A stretch of 64,000 nt of DNA from Argentina anserina (lineage: Eukaryota > Streptophyta > Magnoliopsida > Rosales > Rosaceae). Below are positions 25,931 through 37,043 of this stretch, in pieces (position 1 is the stretch's first letter; each line of letters begins with the position of its first letter). The notes under the pieces were generated by a model. It did no database searches. It was not told where the DNA came from and worked only from the letters and a program-made list of their open reading frames with translations. The DNA is taken from the NCBI RefSeq assembly GCF_933775445.1, contig NC_065873.1, forward strand, positions 27,218,001-27,282,000, given 5' to 3'. Both the position numbers and the translations under genes were made by a program.

Positions 25931-27939
25931 ATGTCGACGGCGGAGATGGACCAGCTGACCTCGGGGGCCAGCAACCGCATCATCCCGCTCCTCAAGGCTC
26001 TGAGGACCTCTCTCTTCGTCGTCTACACCGTCTTTCTCTCGCTCCTCCTCTTCGTCCTCCCCCGCCGCCGCCGCTGCCTCTCCGACTCGCTCTCGGACTC
26101 CGCCGCCAAGAAGCGCAAATCGGCGTGGCGGAGAGAGGAGGAGGACACTTTCAGACGGCGAGCTCTGGCTGAGGGCCTTCATGCCGGTGACGGCGACTGC
26201 GACGAGGACCGAAGGTTCCGTCGCGACACCTTCTTGTTCTACGGCGTGAGGCAGAGCGCTTTATTCTGCCGCTCTTGGTTTCCGATCTCCGGTAATCCAA
26301 GGTAAAACTCTTCTCTGTCAATTTTACATAATCAATCTGTTATTTTCGTTTGTAATTAAGCAGAATAATCAGCTGGATGTGTTAAGTAGTCTTTGATAAT
26401 TTAGGGTTTATTGATCGTTGATTCCGGAATTTCTTGTAGTTCTTTTGAATCTTTATAGTGTTGTGAGAAGCTTTGTGTTGTAATTGCAGGGGTATTTTGA
26501 TCATCATACATGGACTGAATGAACACAGTGGAAGATATGCCGATTTCGCGAGGCAGCTGACCTCTTGCAACTTTGGGGTTTATGCAATGGACTGGATAGG
26601 TAGCTTTTTTCTTTTCAATATTTTGTTAATTTTAGTTCTTTCGATTTATAGTTGGAAATTAGTCAAATTGCAATCAGTGTTTTGGCATAGTAAATTAGAA
26701 AAATGAGTACTTTAATTATGTTCACTGGCTTTAGTGAGGTTTAGAACATGATGTTATGTATTTTATACAATAGGATTGCATGAGTTAAATTTAGAATCGC
26801 TTATGGTACTGTATTGTTCATATGTTGTAGGTCATGGTGGCAGTGATGGATTGCATGGCTATGTGCCTTCACTTGACCATGTCGTTGCTGATACTGTAAG
26901 TTCAAGCTTTATTTTAAGTTTATCATAGATTATGTATCTTTAACTCTGCAGCATTATACCATCAATCAACGAAACATATGATAGATTTAAGTTTGACAGT
27001 TTTGTGGTTTCTATGTTTGAAGGGGGATTTCTTGGAAAAGGTTAGATTAGAGAACCCTGGAGTACCGTGCTTCCTCTTTGGTCACTCAACTGGAGGAGCT
27101 GTGGTTTTGAAGGTAAATCATTGAAAGATTTATTTTGTTTGGTTTAGTTAATCTTTGTTTCCAAAAGTGTAAATTGGTGAACTTTTGTGTAGGCGGCGGC
27201 TTATGCTAAAATTGAAGAAATGGTGGAAGGTATAATATTGACCTCACCTGCTTTGCGTGTTAAACCAGCACATCCAATTGTTGGGGTACGTTCTTTGCTT
27301 CTTCACATATTACAATAACTATATGTTGATGCTTCAACTTTTATGCGATTTTATCTTCCATTTCCTTTGAGCTTTGTTGGTCCGTGTTCGTCTCATGGGT
27401 GCAGGCACTTCTAAATGTTAACTGGTGTTGAATGCATGTCTGTGTTTACCTTTTGAATTCATGGTTGTTTACATGTTAAGAAGTGTGATCTCTTGATCTA
27501 GGCTGTGGCTCCAATTATATCTATGGTCGCTCCAAAGTTCCAGTTTAAAGGCGCGAACAAAAGGGGAATTCCAGTATCAAGAGATCCTGCAGCATTGGTG
27601 GCCAAGTATTCTGATCCCCTAGTCTATACAGGGCCAATAAGAGTCAGAACAGGCTATGAAATATTGCGTATCTCTGCTCACTTGATGCGAAACTTTAAGT
27701 TTGTCACTGTACCCTTCTTTGTCCTTCATGGGACTGCTGATAGAGTCACAGATCCTCTAGCCTCGCAGGATCTGTACACAGAGGCAGCATCTGAGTTCAA
27801 AGCCATCAAGCTCTATGATGGTTTCTTGCATGACCTCCTGTTTGAGCCTGAACGTGAAGAGATTGCGCAGGATATAATCGAGTGGATGGAGAAGCGATTA
27901 GGCGCTGCTGTCTTAGAAGACGTGACCAACTTTGCATAA
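25931..27939 (+). CDS. Monoacylglycerol-lipase-like alpha/beta hydrolase
   Basis: Six exons join in frame (25931-26301, 26490-26599, 26831-26895, 27023-27112, 27193-27285, 27502-27939) to give 388 residues; all introns are GT-AG. The N-terminus has a membrane-anchor-like helix at about residues 27-45 and a Ser/Arg-rich linker. The hydrolase core follows: HGLNEHSGRY oxyanion region, WIGHGGSDG, the nucleophile elbow GHSTGG, LHGTADRVTD (likely acid Asp) and DGFLHDLL (likely catalytic His). This fits the plant MAGL/caffeoyl-shikimate-esterase-like family, which hydrolyses monoacylglycerols or related esters; the substrate here is not determined. GC-rich exon 1 differs from the AT-rich surroundings, as is common in plant first exons. 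Its last exon and 3' flank were duplicated downstream (37553-37702). Confidence 0.93.
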
Positions 27940-29153
27940 ATTATTTGCCCCACCCCATCCTGGCAAAACAAAAGGAAATGGGCAGTTTTGAAGCAGTTAG
28001 GCTGTATACGTTGACGCCCATTTAGAAGTGGAAAATTGTCAATGTGGTTTGCTTATCGATCTAATATTCTAATGTTCATAGGGTGTATAGATTCGGATCA
28101 GCAAAATGGTATCGCTTTCATCTTGGCACCCTGCTGATGTGAAGATGATGATAAGTGTGTTTAGGAAAGTGTGTCCTCGTGTACGATAAATTGAACTTGT
28201 TAGTGCGCAGCACATTATTGATTTTGATATTGTTTTCTCAAATTCTTTGGTGATACTTCAAATCATGAATCCAACTGAAGTTAGCGGGTTCAACACCTGG
28301 GCTTGTTATCGTTCTCTTCTGGCTTGTGCTATCCGTGTTCTGATTGACGAGAACGATAGATGCCGATATGATAGCTACGCAGACTTTTGGCGCGGAGTAG
28401 TTTTGTCTGTGTAGTCTGTGGCTTCTTTCAAGAATCTGTGAAGGGAAACACCAGACCGATCACATCGTTGGATTTTTGTTCAGGAAAGAGGTTAGCGTTA
28501 CAGGGTACCTTCTACGCCTTGTATGTATCGAAACCGATTAGAGCAAGTTGCATATCAGCGACTGTTTATTTGTTACAATCCACAGAGTTTAACATCAAAT
28601 CATCTTTCCCCTTAACCATTGAAACGGAATTGACCATTGAAAAGAAATTGATAAAGGGTGGTGTTATTAACACGCACACGATGTGAATGATAATGACGCT
28701 ATTAGATATTGAAGGGGATGTGTTATATGCATCACTAAGATTATCGGGTACGGAAGTATACTGGCCCAACTCTTCATGAAAAGTGGTAACCTTCTTTTTT
28801 TTTTTTTTTGGTTAAGTGGTAACCTTCTACTTACAGTTGAGGTTCTGTAAGAATAAAAGTAGAGCTTTCTGGCCGCAGTCCACTTTGGGGAATCAACGAC
28901 TCGAATGAACCAGTGAGGGGGTCATCAGCACAAACTCAAAAAGTTAATAGGCAATAGTCATGTAAAGGCATACGATTATGCCTAGCGCCTCATGACACAC
29001 TGGATTTTTTTTTAACATTAGCGCACGTAGCATTTCAATAAAATAAAATCTGAACGAGCACACAACCAAAGTAAAAAAGAACTCGATACGAATTGAAGTG
29101 TTCAATTACAGAGACGACATACACTAGCAAGAACACAACGTAAATGTGAATCA
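27940..29153. other. Shared 3' flank between the lipase gene and LFS-like copy A
   Basis: Noncoding. Includes the lipase 3' untranslated region and a poly-T tract at about 28796-28809. Its parts align with 37703-39335 and, more patchily, with 40040-40530 and 43440-44036. No independent gene is seen. Confidence 0.6.
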
Positions 29154-29491
29154 TCACACAGTAGCACTAGTACTACACAAAAGAGCATCTTCAATCTTCT
29201 TTGCCATCCCTTGTAGAATAGACTCCAAAAAAGACCGGAAGTCTACGAATTCCATCCCTTCGATCGAATCACCAACAAACGACCACTCGATAATGCACCC
29301 TTCATCGTTGTTCATCGGTACCACTTGCATGGTTCCAACATACGACATGAACCCCATGTTAGACTCAATAACCTCGTAGCTCAAGCACCGTTTGATCGGA
29401 TCCACCGAGATCAGCTTCTCTTTCGCCCACCGAACGTTGGTCTGGTCGTCGTCGGTAGATGGTAAGGCACAGTAGCGGATCAGGCCAGGCT

Positions 29492-29496
29492 GGCTG
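29492..29496. repeat. Target-site duplication of the young copia element (left copy)
   Basis: ggctg, repeated exactly at 36612-36616 on the other side of the element. Confidence 0.95.
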
Positions 29497-30036
29497 TGTT
29501 AGACTAAATATGTGAATGACCACATGTTAACATCTCAAGCAAGAATTGATTCCACAAACATGGCACACAGAATATGAAAACAGAACATTGTGTATTCCTG
29601 ATAGTGTAGAGACTCACCAGTTGAAGAACCTCCTAAGCCTGCCATTGCTACACGTTTTCTGCAGCTGCACCAAGACACTCTTCTGAAACACACACAAGAA
29701 CACAGTATGGGGCTGAACTTAATGTTTTCTCTCCTATATGTGATCAGGGAATGTCTCTCTTATTTATACCGGTGTAAAACTCCACTTTGTGCTCACCCAT
29801 AGAGAGTCCAAAGTAGACTGAAATATTATCTGTTAAGAGACCTAATTGATATCACAATCTTCATATTGAACAGGTTGTCAATCTGATAAGACTTCTAGAT
29901 TTATCAAGAGATATATATCTTGATAACTACTGTAATAAGATTACTGCATATATAATTTCTGCTATTCAACTTGATTTAATCCAATTGAATTATCTGAAGT
30001 GGTTAAGATAATGTCAAGTCCATTTTATTTCTAACA
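29497..30036 (-). repeat. 3' LTR of the young copia element
   Basis: 540 bp, TG...CA bounded. On the minus strand a TATAAATA promoter-type box lies near 29758-29767. Nearly identical to 36072-36611; by eye the substitutions are at about 29876 and 29939. Confidence 0.95.
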
Positions 30037-30050
30037 ATCTCCCACTTGGA
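30037..30050 (-). other. Polypurine tract of the young copia element
   Basis: On the minus strand CAAGTGGGAGAT lies directly against the 3' LTR, the usual form in plant copia elements, where it primes plus-strand DNA synthesis. Confidence 0.85.
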
Positions 30051-30615
30051 CTGATATTATCTTTACTGTATAATTGAACTAATGACTGAAACAAATAGCA
30101 ACTGTAATGTGCACATGAATTATATAAAACCATGTACTTATCCAGCTTATCAAGTAAAAGTAACTATTGCAGAACTCAGAAACAAGTATGTTATAAGCAA
30201 CAAGTTGATTAAGAGCCACTAACAAGGATCACAGTACTCTCATAAGCTATTGTGATAGTGAAATATGAAGGCTAATATATCTACTTGTAAATGCCATTCT
30301 TTCACATCCCTCTGTATGACTTTGTCAAAACAAAATCTCCAGCAACATAATGAACTCCAGTGAACATGGAATTGCTGGACTGATCTGAACTGCTTAAAGC
30401 ATGAATGTTCACTTGTAAAACACACAATACTTATAAAATGGAATAAAAAACTTTCAGAATTCGAATTAAAGGACATGTATGATTCTGAAACACCTTAAAT
30501 TTTATTGATTTCTTGCAGAACAAAGTACAAAAGTTGCAGTAATAAAGTACAGAAACTGGAACTAAATGTTACAGTGAGATAAAAATTCATAAATTGCTTA
30601 GTACTCCCACTGAAC

Positions 30616-33309
30616 TCAAACATCATCCAATTTGGACAAAATTCCCATATTCTTTACATGTTTCTTGAATGTTTCAACAGGTAATGCCTTAGTAAAAGGA
30701 TATGCAAGCTGTGACTCGGTATCAATATCTAAAACTATAACCTCTCCATTTTTCACTCTCTGTCTAGTACTGTAGAATTTTAGATCAATGTGTTTAGAGT
30801 TGCAGGACCTTTTATTGTTCTTAGTGAAGAACACTGCAGCTTCATTATCACAGAATATCTTAAGTGCATCAGAAACTAAGGAACTTAATATTTCAATTTG
30901 AATTATAAAATTCCTCATCCATAATCCCTGACACAGTCCTTCATAAACTGCTATATATTCAGCTTGCATGGTGGAGGTGGTAATCAATTTTTGTTTCATT
31001 GTTTTCCAAGACACAGCCCCTCCAGCAAGCATGAATACATATCCACAAGTTGATTTATTTGATTCTGGAAAACGACCTGCAAAGTCTGAATCTGTGTATC
31101 CTACCAACTCTAACTCTTTCTCCTGCCTATACACTAGCATATGAGACTTGGTCCTCTGTAAATACCTAAGTACTTTTTTCCCAGCTATCCAATGTTCATG
31201 AGTAGGATTAGATTGAAATCTAGAGAGGATGCCAACTGCAAAAGCCAAATCAGGCCTTGTGCAGACCTGAGCATACATGAGACTTCCAATAAGTTTAGCA
31301 TACAATGTGCTATCTATATCAGAACTCTTCCCCCCAATTTTTGAATTTTTATTCTTTGACAATTTATCTCCTTTAGACATAGGAACTTCCCCAAAAGCAC
31401 AGTTTTCCATATTAAATCTTTTTAGGACCTTTTGTATGTAGTTATTTTGAGAAAGTCCTAATAAGCCCTGTGCTCTATTCCTATGAATTTCAATCCCTAA
31501 AACATAAGAGGCTTCACCTAAATCTTTCATATCAAACTGATTTGATAAAAATGATTTAGTTTCTTTAAGTAGCTTTACATTGCTGCTTGCTAAAAGAATA
31601 TCATCAACATACAATATAAGAAAAATAAAACTATTCCCAACTGTCTTGATATAAACACATTCATCAACAATGTTTTCTGCAAATCCAAATGAAGAGATTA
31701 CTGAATCAAATTTTTTATACCACTGTCTAGAAGCTTGTTTCAATCCATATATGGATTTCTCAAGCTTACAAACTAAATTCTCTTTCCCAGGTTCCACAAA
31801 ACCTTCAGGTTGTTGCATATATATGACTTCTTCTAATTCTCCATTTAAGAATGTTGTTTTAACATCCATTTGATGCAGTTCCATGTTATAATGAGCTACG
31901 AGTGCCATTATAATTCTGAATGAATCCTTGGTGGACACAGGAGAAAAGGTTTCATCATAGTCTATGCCCATTTTTTGTGTGAACCCTTTTGCTACTAACC
32001 TAGCCTTATACCTCTCTATGTTTCCATTAACAGCCCTCTTAGTCTTAAAAACCCATTTTGAACCTATAGCTTTCTGATTTGGGTTAGGTCTTACAAGTTT
32101 CCATACTTTGTTTTGACTCATGGAAACAATTTCTGCTTCCATTGCTTTATGCCATTCTGTAATTTCAGTGCTCTCTATTGCTTGTTTATAACTTAATGGA
32201 TCATTATCTTCTGCATCCAACTCTTGTAAATAAACAATATAATTGCTATTTTCCCCAAAAGTTGGTTTTCTATGTCTCTGAGATCTCCTAAGCTGAGGTT
32301 GTTCTACAATTTGATGTTCAGCTTGAATTTGGTTAGGTTCAACTAAATGCTCATTTTGAGCATGGTTAGGAGCATTCTGATCTAAGACTACTGGTTCCTC
32401 GAAATTTTGATTTTGGACTGTAATTTCTGTATCATTACTTTGCATTTCATTTCCTGAATTAAAAGGTAAAAAATTTTGCACAAGAACATTTTCTGTATTT
32501 TCTGTAGTTTCCTCAAAAACTGCAGTCAAGTCTTCAAAACTTGTATTACAGATATCTTCATCCATGAACTTAGCTTGATGTGTTTCAAAAGTTCTGGTTG
32601 TTCTATTAGGTGTATAAAATTTATAACCTTTTGATTGTTCACAATAACCAATGAAATGACAACTTAAGGTTTTCTGATCTAACTTTTGTGCTAATTCTTT
32701 AGGTATTTTTGCTTCAGCTTTGCATCCCCAAACATGAAAATGATGCAAGCTTGGTTGTTTTCCTGTCCAAAGTTCAAATGGAGTCTTTTCTACAGATTTA
32801 CTAGGGGCTCGGTTGCAAATATAATTTGCAGTCTTAAGAGCCTCACCCCATAGGAATTTAGGCAACCCTGTAGTGCACATCATGCTTATCACCATATTTA
32901 TTAAGGTTCTATTTTTTCTTTCTGCCACCCCGTTTTGTTGAGGGTTGTAAGGAGTTGTGTACTGAGCCTTAATGCCATTCTCTTGTAAGTAAAGTGCAAA
33001 AGGTCCCTTTTGTTGGCCTGATTCAGTATGTCTACCATAGTACTCCCCTCCTCTATCAGACCTAACAATTTTAACTTTATTCTCTAGCTGCAATTCAACT
33101 TCAGTTTTATATATTTTGAATGCCTGTAGTGCTTGAGATTTTTCTGATAAAAGATAAATATAGCAGTACCTAGAAAAATCATCTATAAAGGTGATAAAAT
33201 ATATGTTTTCACAGATGGTTATGTGTTTAAAAGGGCCACATATGTCTGTATGAATTATTTCCAATAGTGAATGACTCTTAAATGCATTTGTGTTTCTGTT
33301 GTGTGTCAT
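30616..33309 (-). CDS. Copia pol: integrase, reverse transcriptase, RNase H
   Basis: Open for 897 codons. In order: integrase core (HTDICGPF, VRSDRGGEYYG, NPQQNGVAERKNRT giving the D,D,E set, about residues 15-155), integrase tail, copia reverse transcriptase (GSKWVFKTKR, ARLVAKGFTQ, catalytic YVDDILLAS at about residue 563) and RNase H (YTDSDFAG, STMQAEYIA, FCDNEAA). The frame's first ATG lies inside the integrase zinc-finger region, so this is not an independent gene start. It should be translated as a continuation of the gag-protease frame, from which it is now offset. All visible catalytic residues are retained. Confidence 0.95.
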   Translation of the reverse strand: MTHNRNTNAFKSHSLLEIIHTDICGPFKHITICENIYFITFIDDFSRYCYIYLLSEKSQALQAFKIYKTEVELQLENKVKIVRSDRGGEYYGRHTESGQQKGPFALYLQENGIKAQYTTPYNPQQNGVAERKNRTLINMVISMMCTTGLPKFLWGEALKTANYICNRAPSKSVEKTPFELWTGKQPSLHHFHVWGCKAEAKIPKELAQKLDQKTLSCHFIGYCEQSKGYKFYTPNRTTRTFETHQAKFMDEDICNTSFEDLTAVFEETTENTENVLVQNFLPFNSGNEMQSNDTEITVQNQNFEEPVVLDQNAPNHAQNEHLVEPNQIQAEHQIVEQPQLRRSQRHRKPTFGENSNYIVYLQELDAEDNDPLSYKQAIESTEITEWHKAMEAEIVSMSQNKVWKLVRPNPNQKAIGSKWVFKTKRAVNGNIERYKARLVAKGFTQKMGIDYDETFSPVSTKDSFRIIMALVAHYNMELHQMDVKTTFLNGELEEVIYMQQPEGFVEPGKENLVCKLEKSIYGLKQASRQWYKKFDSVISSFGFAENIVDECVYIKTVGNSFIFLILYVDDILLASSNVKLLKETKSFLSNQFDMKDLGEASYVLGIEIHRNRAQGLLGLSQNNYIQKVLKRFNMENCAFGEVPMSKGDKLSKNKNSKIGGKSSDIDSTLYAKLIGSLMYAQVCTRPDLAFAVGILSRFQSNPTHEHWIAGKKVLRYLQRTKSHMLVYRQEKELELVGYTDSDFAGRFPESNKSTCGYVFMLAGGAVSWKTMKQKLITTSTMQAEYIAVYEGLCQGLWMRNFIIQIEILSSLVSDALKIFCDNEAAVFFTKNNKRSCNSKHIDLKFYSTRQRVKNGEVIVLDIDTESQLAYPFTKALPVETFKKHVKNMGILSKLDDV

Positions 33310-34849
33310 TTTCCCTTTGCAACACTATGCAATCTGTTAAATCAGAATAATCTAAAGGTGGTAAAATTTTATTCTTTTCCAATGTTTTAAGTCTTTCTTT
33401 AGATATATGGCCTAATCTCTTATGCCAAAGGTTAGCAGACTTGTTATTATGTATGGTTCTTTTACTTCCTGTAACATGGTTAACTGAATTTATGCTTTCT
33501 GCATTCTCAATAGCTAGAATCTCCTGTTTAATCACAGAACAATCTAATTTAAGGTAATTATTGCATAACAAACCACCACCAATGTATTCAGAACCTCGAA
33601 AAATTTTTATTCCATCAAAATCAATAACAAGTCTCAATCCAATACCAACCAAAAGACCTACTGAAATAAGATTCCTTTTTAAAGAAGGAATGTAATAAAC
33701 ATTGTTCAAGAAAAGAAAATTTCCAAATCCTTGTCCTAAATCTAATTTCAAGGTTCCAATCGCCTTAACTGCTACCCTGGCACCATTTCCCACACAGACA
33801 TGTTGCTCATTGTTCCTTGGAGCTCGCCTCTTTATAATACCCTGCAATGAAGTGGTAATATGGATAGGTGAGCCCGAGTCTAACCAGTATGAATGACTAT
33901 CTATATTAACAAAGTTAACTTCTAGGGAAAATACTGAATTAGGGTATGAGTCACCTTTCTTAATCATCCAGGCTTTAAAACCTGGACAGTCTTTCTTTCT
34001 GTGACCAACTTTCTTGCAAAAGAAACATCTGAACCTTGATCCATTCCCTCCAGCCTCTCCATTGCAACCTTTAACATAGCATTTTTTCTCACATGCCTTC
34101 TCATGATTCCCAGAAACTTTAGTTGGAACAGTTTTCTTAACTTTAAGTTTGTTTTTACCCTTCCATTTTGGCTTTTCAACTAAATTAATGGCAGTGGTTG
34201 GCTTGGACTCTTTCTTAATCCTCTCCTCCTCATTAACACAGACTGAAATGAGTTTGTTGAGGCTCCAATTGGCTTCAGATGCATTATAGGAGGTTTTCAG
34301 GTTACTGTAGGTGGTAGGTAAGGAATCTAGCACTTGAGCCACAACCTGGTCATCTTTAACTCCCATGTTTAAATCTCTAAGCCTAGCATTAATGTCCATC
34401 ATGCCCATAATGTGTTCTCTCACAGAGCCAACACCAGTAAAATTCATGTCATTAAACTGTCTAGACAGCCTAGAAATCTCAGCCTTATCATTTTCCATGT
34501 AATATTCAGAGATAGCCTCTAAATAATCCCAAGCAGTCTCAGGTTCCTTAATTGACCCTCTAATAGAGTCTATCATGGTAGTCCTAATGAAACTCTTAGT
34601 CTTCCTATTGCTAGTGTGCCACTCTTTATAGATCCTTTTGGTCTCAGCATCATCTTCATCAGTAGGCTCAGCAGGAACATCCTCAACCATGCATAAATCC
34701 AATTGATTGGTCATGGTTATATGATAATCTATGTGCCTTCGCCAGTCCTTATAGTTAGTTCCATTAAGCAACACCACTTGACCAAGGTTAACAAAAGTAG
34801 AGCCTAAAACAAACAAGGAAAAACATACATAAGCTACTGCAAGCACCAT
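33278..34849 (-). CDS. Copia gag-protease with GAG-pre-integrase domain
   Basis: Open for 523 codons. Gag domain at about residues 25-240 (LLNGTNYKDWRRHI at its start), a CCHC zinc knuckle CFFCKKVGHRKKDC at about 275, aspartic protease motif YWLDSGSPIHIT at about 325, and the GAG-pre-integrase motif LWHKRLGHIS at about 475. It ends in unrelated residues just after the first half of the integrase zinc finger, where the reading frame shifts. The pol frame overlaps it by 32 bases. The first 17 residues are unusually hydrophobic and may be leader rather than true Gag. Gag forms the particle; protease matures the polyprotein. Confidence 0.93.
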   Translation of the reverse strand: MVLAVAYVCFSLFVLGSTFVNLGQVVLLNGTNYKDWRRHIDYHITMTNQLDLCMVEDVPAEPTDEDDAETKRIYKEWHTSNRKTKSFIRTTMIDSIRGSIKEPETAWDYLEAISEYYMENDKAEISRLSRQFNDMNFTGVGSVREHIMGMMDINARLRDLNMGVKDDQVVAQVLDSLPTTYSNLKTSYNASEANWSLNKLISVCVNEEERIKKESKPTTAINLVEKPKWKGKNKLKVKKTVPTKVSGNHEKACEKKCYVKGCNGEAGGNGSRFRCFFCKKVGHRKKDCPGFKAWMIKKGDSYPNSVFSLEVNFVNIDSHSYWLDSGSPIHITTSLQGIIKRRAPRNNEQHVCVGNGARVAVKAIGTLKLDLGQGFGNFLFLNNVYYIPSLKRNLISVGLLVGIGLRLVIDFDGIKIFRGSEYIGGGLLCNNYLKLDCSVIKQEILAIENAESINSVNHVTGSKRTIHNNKSANLWHKRLGHISKERLKTLEKNKILPPLDYSDLTDCIVLQRENDTQQKHKCI

Positions 34850-36057
34850 TTTGTGTGTTTATATATATATTATATATTCTGTAAGCTTCAGTCTTATAAA
34901 AACAGTCATGCATACTACCAAAAATTAATTGCTCAACCATTTTTCAAATCAGAAGCATGAAACTTTAATTTTCCCCATAGAGCTGTAGTTGATAGTGAAT
35001 AACATCTTTGGATATAAAATTCATCATCCTAAAGTTTCTTTATCACCAAACCATGGTTGTTATATACCAGTTATTAATGAAACAGTCAAAACTTTGGTTA
35101 AGAAAAGTTCCAAGAATCTGAAAAGATATATAAGCCATATAAGATGCTGCATTAACACAAAACAACACAGTGAACATCTTCTTTGGAAGAACAGAATATA
35201 AGTGTTATGTTGAATTAGCTGCACAAGCTCAGTTTGTTAAATGAAAATTTTAAGAAACAATAAGAAAAAAATTGCTTTGTGCAATATAGTCCATAAAGCT
35301 TCCTTTAAATCACAAACTAAATCAAAGGTCTTATTTCCAGTTCAAAACCTCAGTAAAACCAATGATCTTCAACTATGATTAATTCTGCAGATTTTGTATA
35401 TATATAATTTGGGAGATTACTGTAATATATATATATATACTTCCTCTTAAAAATTTCTGGCAAAATCATAGTCATGCAGAAACACTATTCAATCACAGAA
35501 GCAATACAATTGAATCCATACAGTGCCTGAAAATAAACGTACAAGCCTCCATCTCCAGATCATGTCAAAATCAACCAATTCAGTTATCACAGATCATCTA
35601 AATGCCTAGCACACGTCAACCACAACGAATACTTTATCTATATGCCAACACTTCTTCATATGACCATCCACAAATGCAGAATTGAAGTTTTGACAAGATT
35701 TAGATTGAAGACTTACCTTTGCCTCTGCTACAGCGCTGCAATTTGTTAGCATAAACTCAGACAATAAACCCAATCTGGCCATATTTGCGCCTAAAAGGGT
35801 TTGAATCCCTTCACTGAGATTAATACTCTCAGTTGCGCATCAATTCCCCCAAAAAACCCAGAAGCACGATTATGCAGGACAAGAAATTGGATATGAATTG
35901 GGTGCATGAATGGGTTATTAAGTAGGCTTAGAATCGATGAATGCGGATTGAGGATTTTTGCCTACTTCCGAAAAATAGGGTTTTATTCTCTTATGTAGTT
36001 TTACTGAAACGAAAACAAAACAAAATTCTTTTATGCAGTTTGTGTTATTCTTGTTCA
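34850..36057 (-). other. Copia leader between primer site and gag, with possible intron
   Basis: About 1.2 kb of untranslated leader. On the minus strand a strong donor GCAAAG/GTAAGT lies at about 35717, and pyrimidine-rich acceptor-like sites lie at about 34810 and 34838, around the gag start. Short upstream ATGs are present, but none makes an in-frame fusion to gag with these sites. Splicing is conjecture. Confidence 0.4.
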
Positions 36058-36069
36058 GCTCTGATACCA
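36058..36069 (-). other. Primer-binding site (initiator tRNA-Met type)
   Basis: Minus-strand TGGTATCAGAGC, two bases inside the 5' LTR. This is the common plant copia primer site complementary to the 3' end of initiator tRNA-Met. Confidence 0.93.
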
Positions 36070-36071
36070 CA

Positions 36072-36611
36072 TGTTAGACTAAATATGTGAATGACCACAT
36101 GTTAACATCTCAAGCAAGAATTGATTCCACAAACATGGCACACAGAATATGAAAACAGAACATTGTGTATTCCTGATAGTGTAGAGACTCACCAGTTGAA
36201 GAACCTCCTAAGCCTGCCATTGCTACACGTTTTCTGCAGCTGCACCAAGACACTCTTCTGAAACACACACAAGAACACAGTATGGGGCTGAACTTAATGT
36301 TTTCTCTCCTATATGTGATCAGGGAATGTCTCTCTTATTTATACCGGTGTAAAACTCCACTTTGTGCTCACCCATAGAGAGTCCAAAGTAGACTGAAATA
36401 TTATCTGTTAAGAGACCTAATTGATATCACAATCTTCATATTGAACAGGCTGTCAATCTGATAAGACTTCTAGATTTATCAAGAGATATATATCTTGATA
36501 ACTACTGTAATAGGATTACTGCATATATAATTTCTGCTATTCAACTTGATTTAATCCAATTGAATTATCTGAAGTGGTTAAGATAATGTCAAGTCCATTT
36601 TATTTCTAACA
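36072..36611 (-). repeat. 5' LTR of the young copia element
   Basis: 540 bp, TG...CA bounded, carrying the TATAAATA-type promoter box that would start the genomic transcript. Followed outside by the ggctg duplication at 36612-36616. Confidence 0.95.
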
Positions 36612-36917
36612 GGCTGGGGACTCCTTCGACTTGGTAGCAAGTTTCAAGGTCTGAGAAGATTCTTTGTAGGTTACAGAAATCGGCTAGGAAAGGCCAGACC
36701 TGTTGTGGTGGTGAGGTTTTTAGCTCCACTGAGTTTTTTCCTTCCCATGTCGCGTCTGCTAGAACCGTTGACCTCATGGGAAAGAAAGATTGAGAGAGAA
36801 GTGAGAGGAAGAGATGTACTTCAAGGGGAGACAAGGAAAGCTTCATGTCATTTACAAAAAAAAATATATTCACATTTAATATTTTAAGTATGTTATTGAA
36901 GATAATCTCGGATTCGT

Positions 36918-37043
36918 CTATGGTGCAGCGCTGCATACCATACATACCGAATCGGACGGTAGATAGAGGATGTCTTAAAATGCACGTGGAGTCCGTGGGG
37001 TGTATGAATGGTAGATTAGAGGTATGTATGGTATGCACCATAA
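36918..37043. mobile_element. Small nested MITE (about 126 bp)
   Basis: The ends are inverted copies of TATGGTGCA...TGCATACCATACATACC. The left copy contains an extra GCGCTGCA step. It abuts the truncated foldback MITE that follows and is upstream of the LFS-like copy A start codon. Confidence 0.6.

Larger units (their letters stand above)
29497..36611 (-). mobile_element. Young Ty1/copia LTR retrotransposon (7,115 bp)
   Basis: Two 540-bp LTRs (29497-30036 and 36072-36611) run TGTTAGA to TCTAACA and differ at only two positions by eye. Exact 5-bp ggctg duplications flank the element. On the minus strand the order is 5' LTR, initiator-tRNA-Met-type primer site (36069-36058), a leader of about 1.2 kb, gag-protease frame (34849-33278), integrase-reverse transcriptase-RNase H frame (33309-30616), polypurine tract and 3' LTR. 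Integrase before reverse transcriptase defines Ty1/copia. The only coding lesion seen is a frame change between the two frames. It sits inside LFS-like copy A in the same orientation. Confidence 0.97.
29154..36777 (-). pseudogene. LFS-like gene copy A, split by a copia insertion
   Basis: The coding sequence runs from ATG 36777 to 36617, then resumes at 29496 and ends with TGA at 29154. Between these lie the copia element and one extra copy of the ggctg target duplication. Without the insert the frame is continuous at 504 bases (167 residues), the same length as copy C. The N-part has WEGKNSVELKTSPPQQVWPF and ETCYQVEGVPS; the C-part has DPIKRCLSYEVIESNMGF and IIEWSF, typical of the Bet v 1/START-fold lachrymatory-factor-synthase-like family. 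Arg, Glu and two Tyr at the spacing of the reported onion LFS active-site residues are present. Plant homologs outside Allium have no settled substrate. No other lesion is visible, so the insertion alone inactivates it. Confidence 0.88.

Noticed and set aside
25463..25958. Open frames ahead of the lipase-like gene
   Set aside because: They lie in the CT-rich leader and overlap the real start; no motif.
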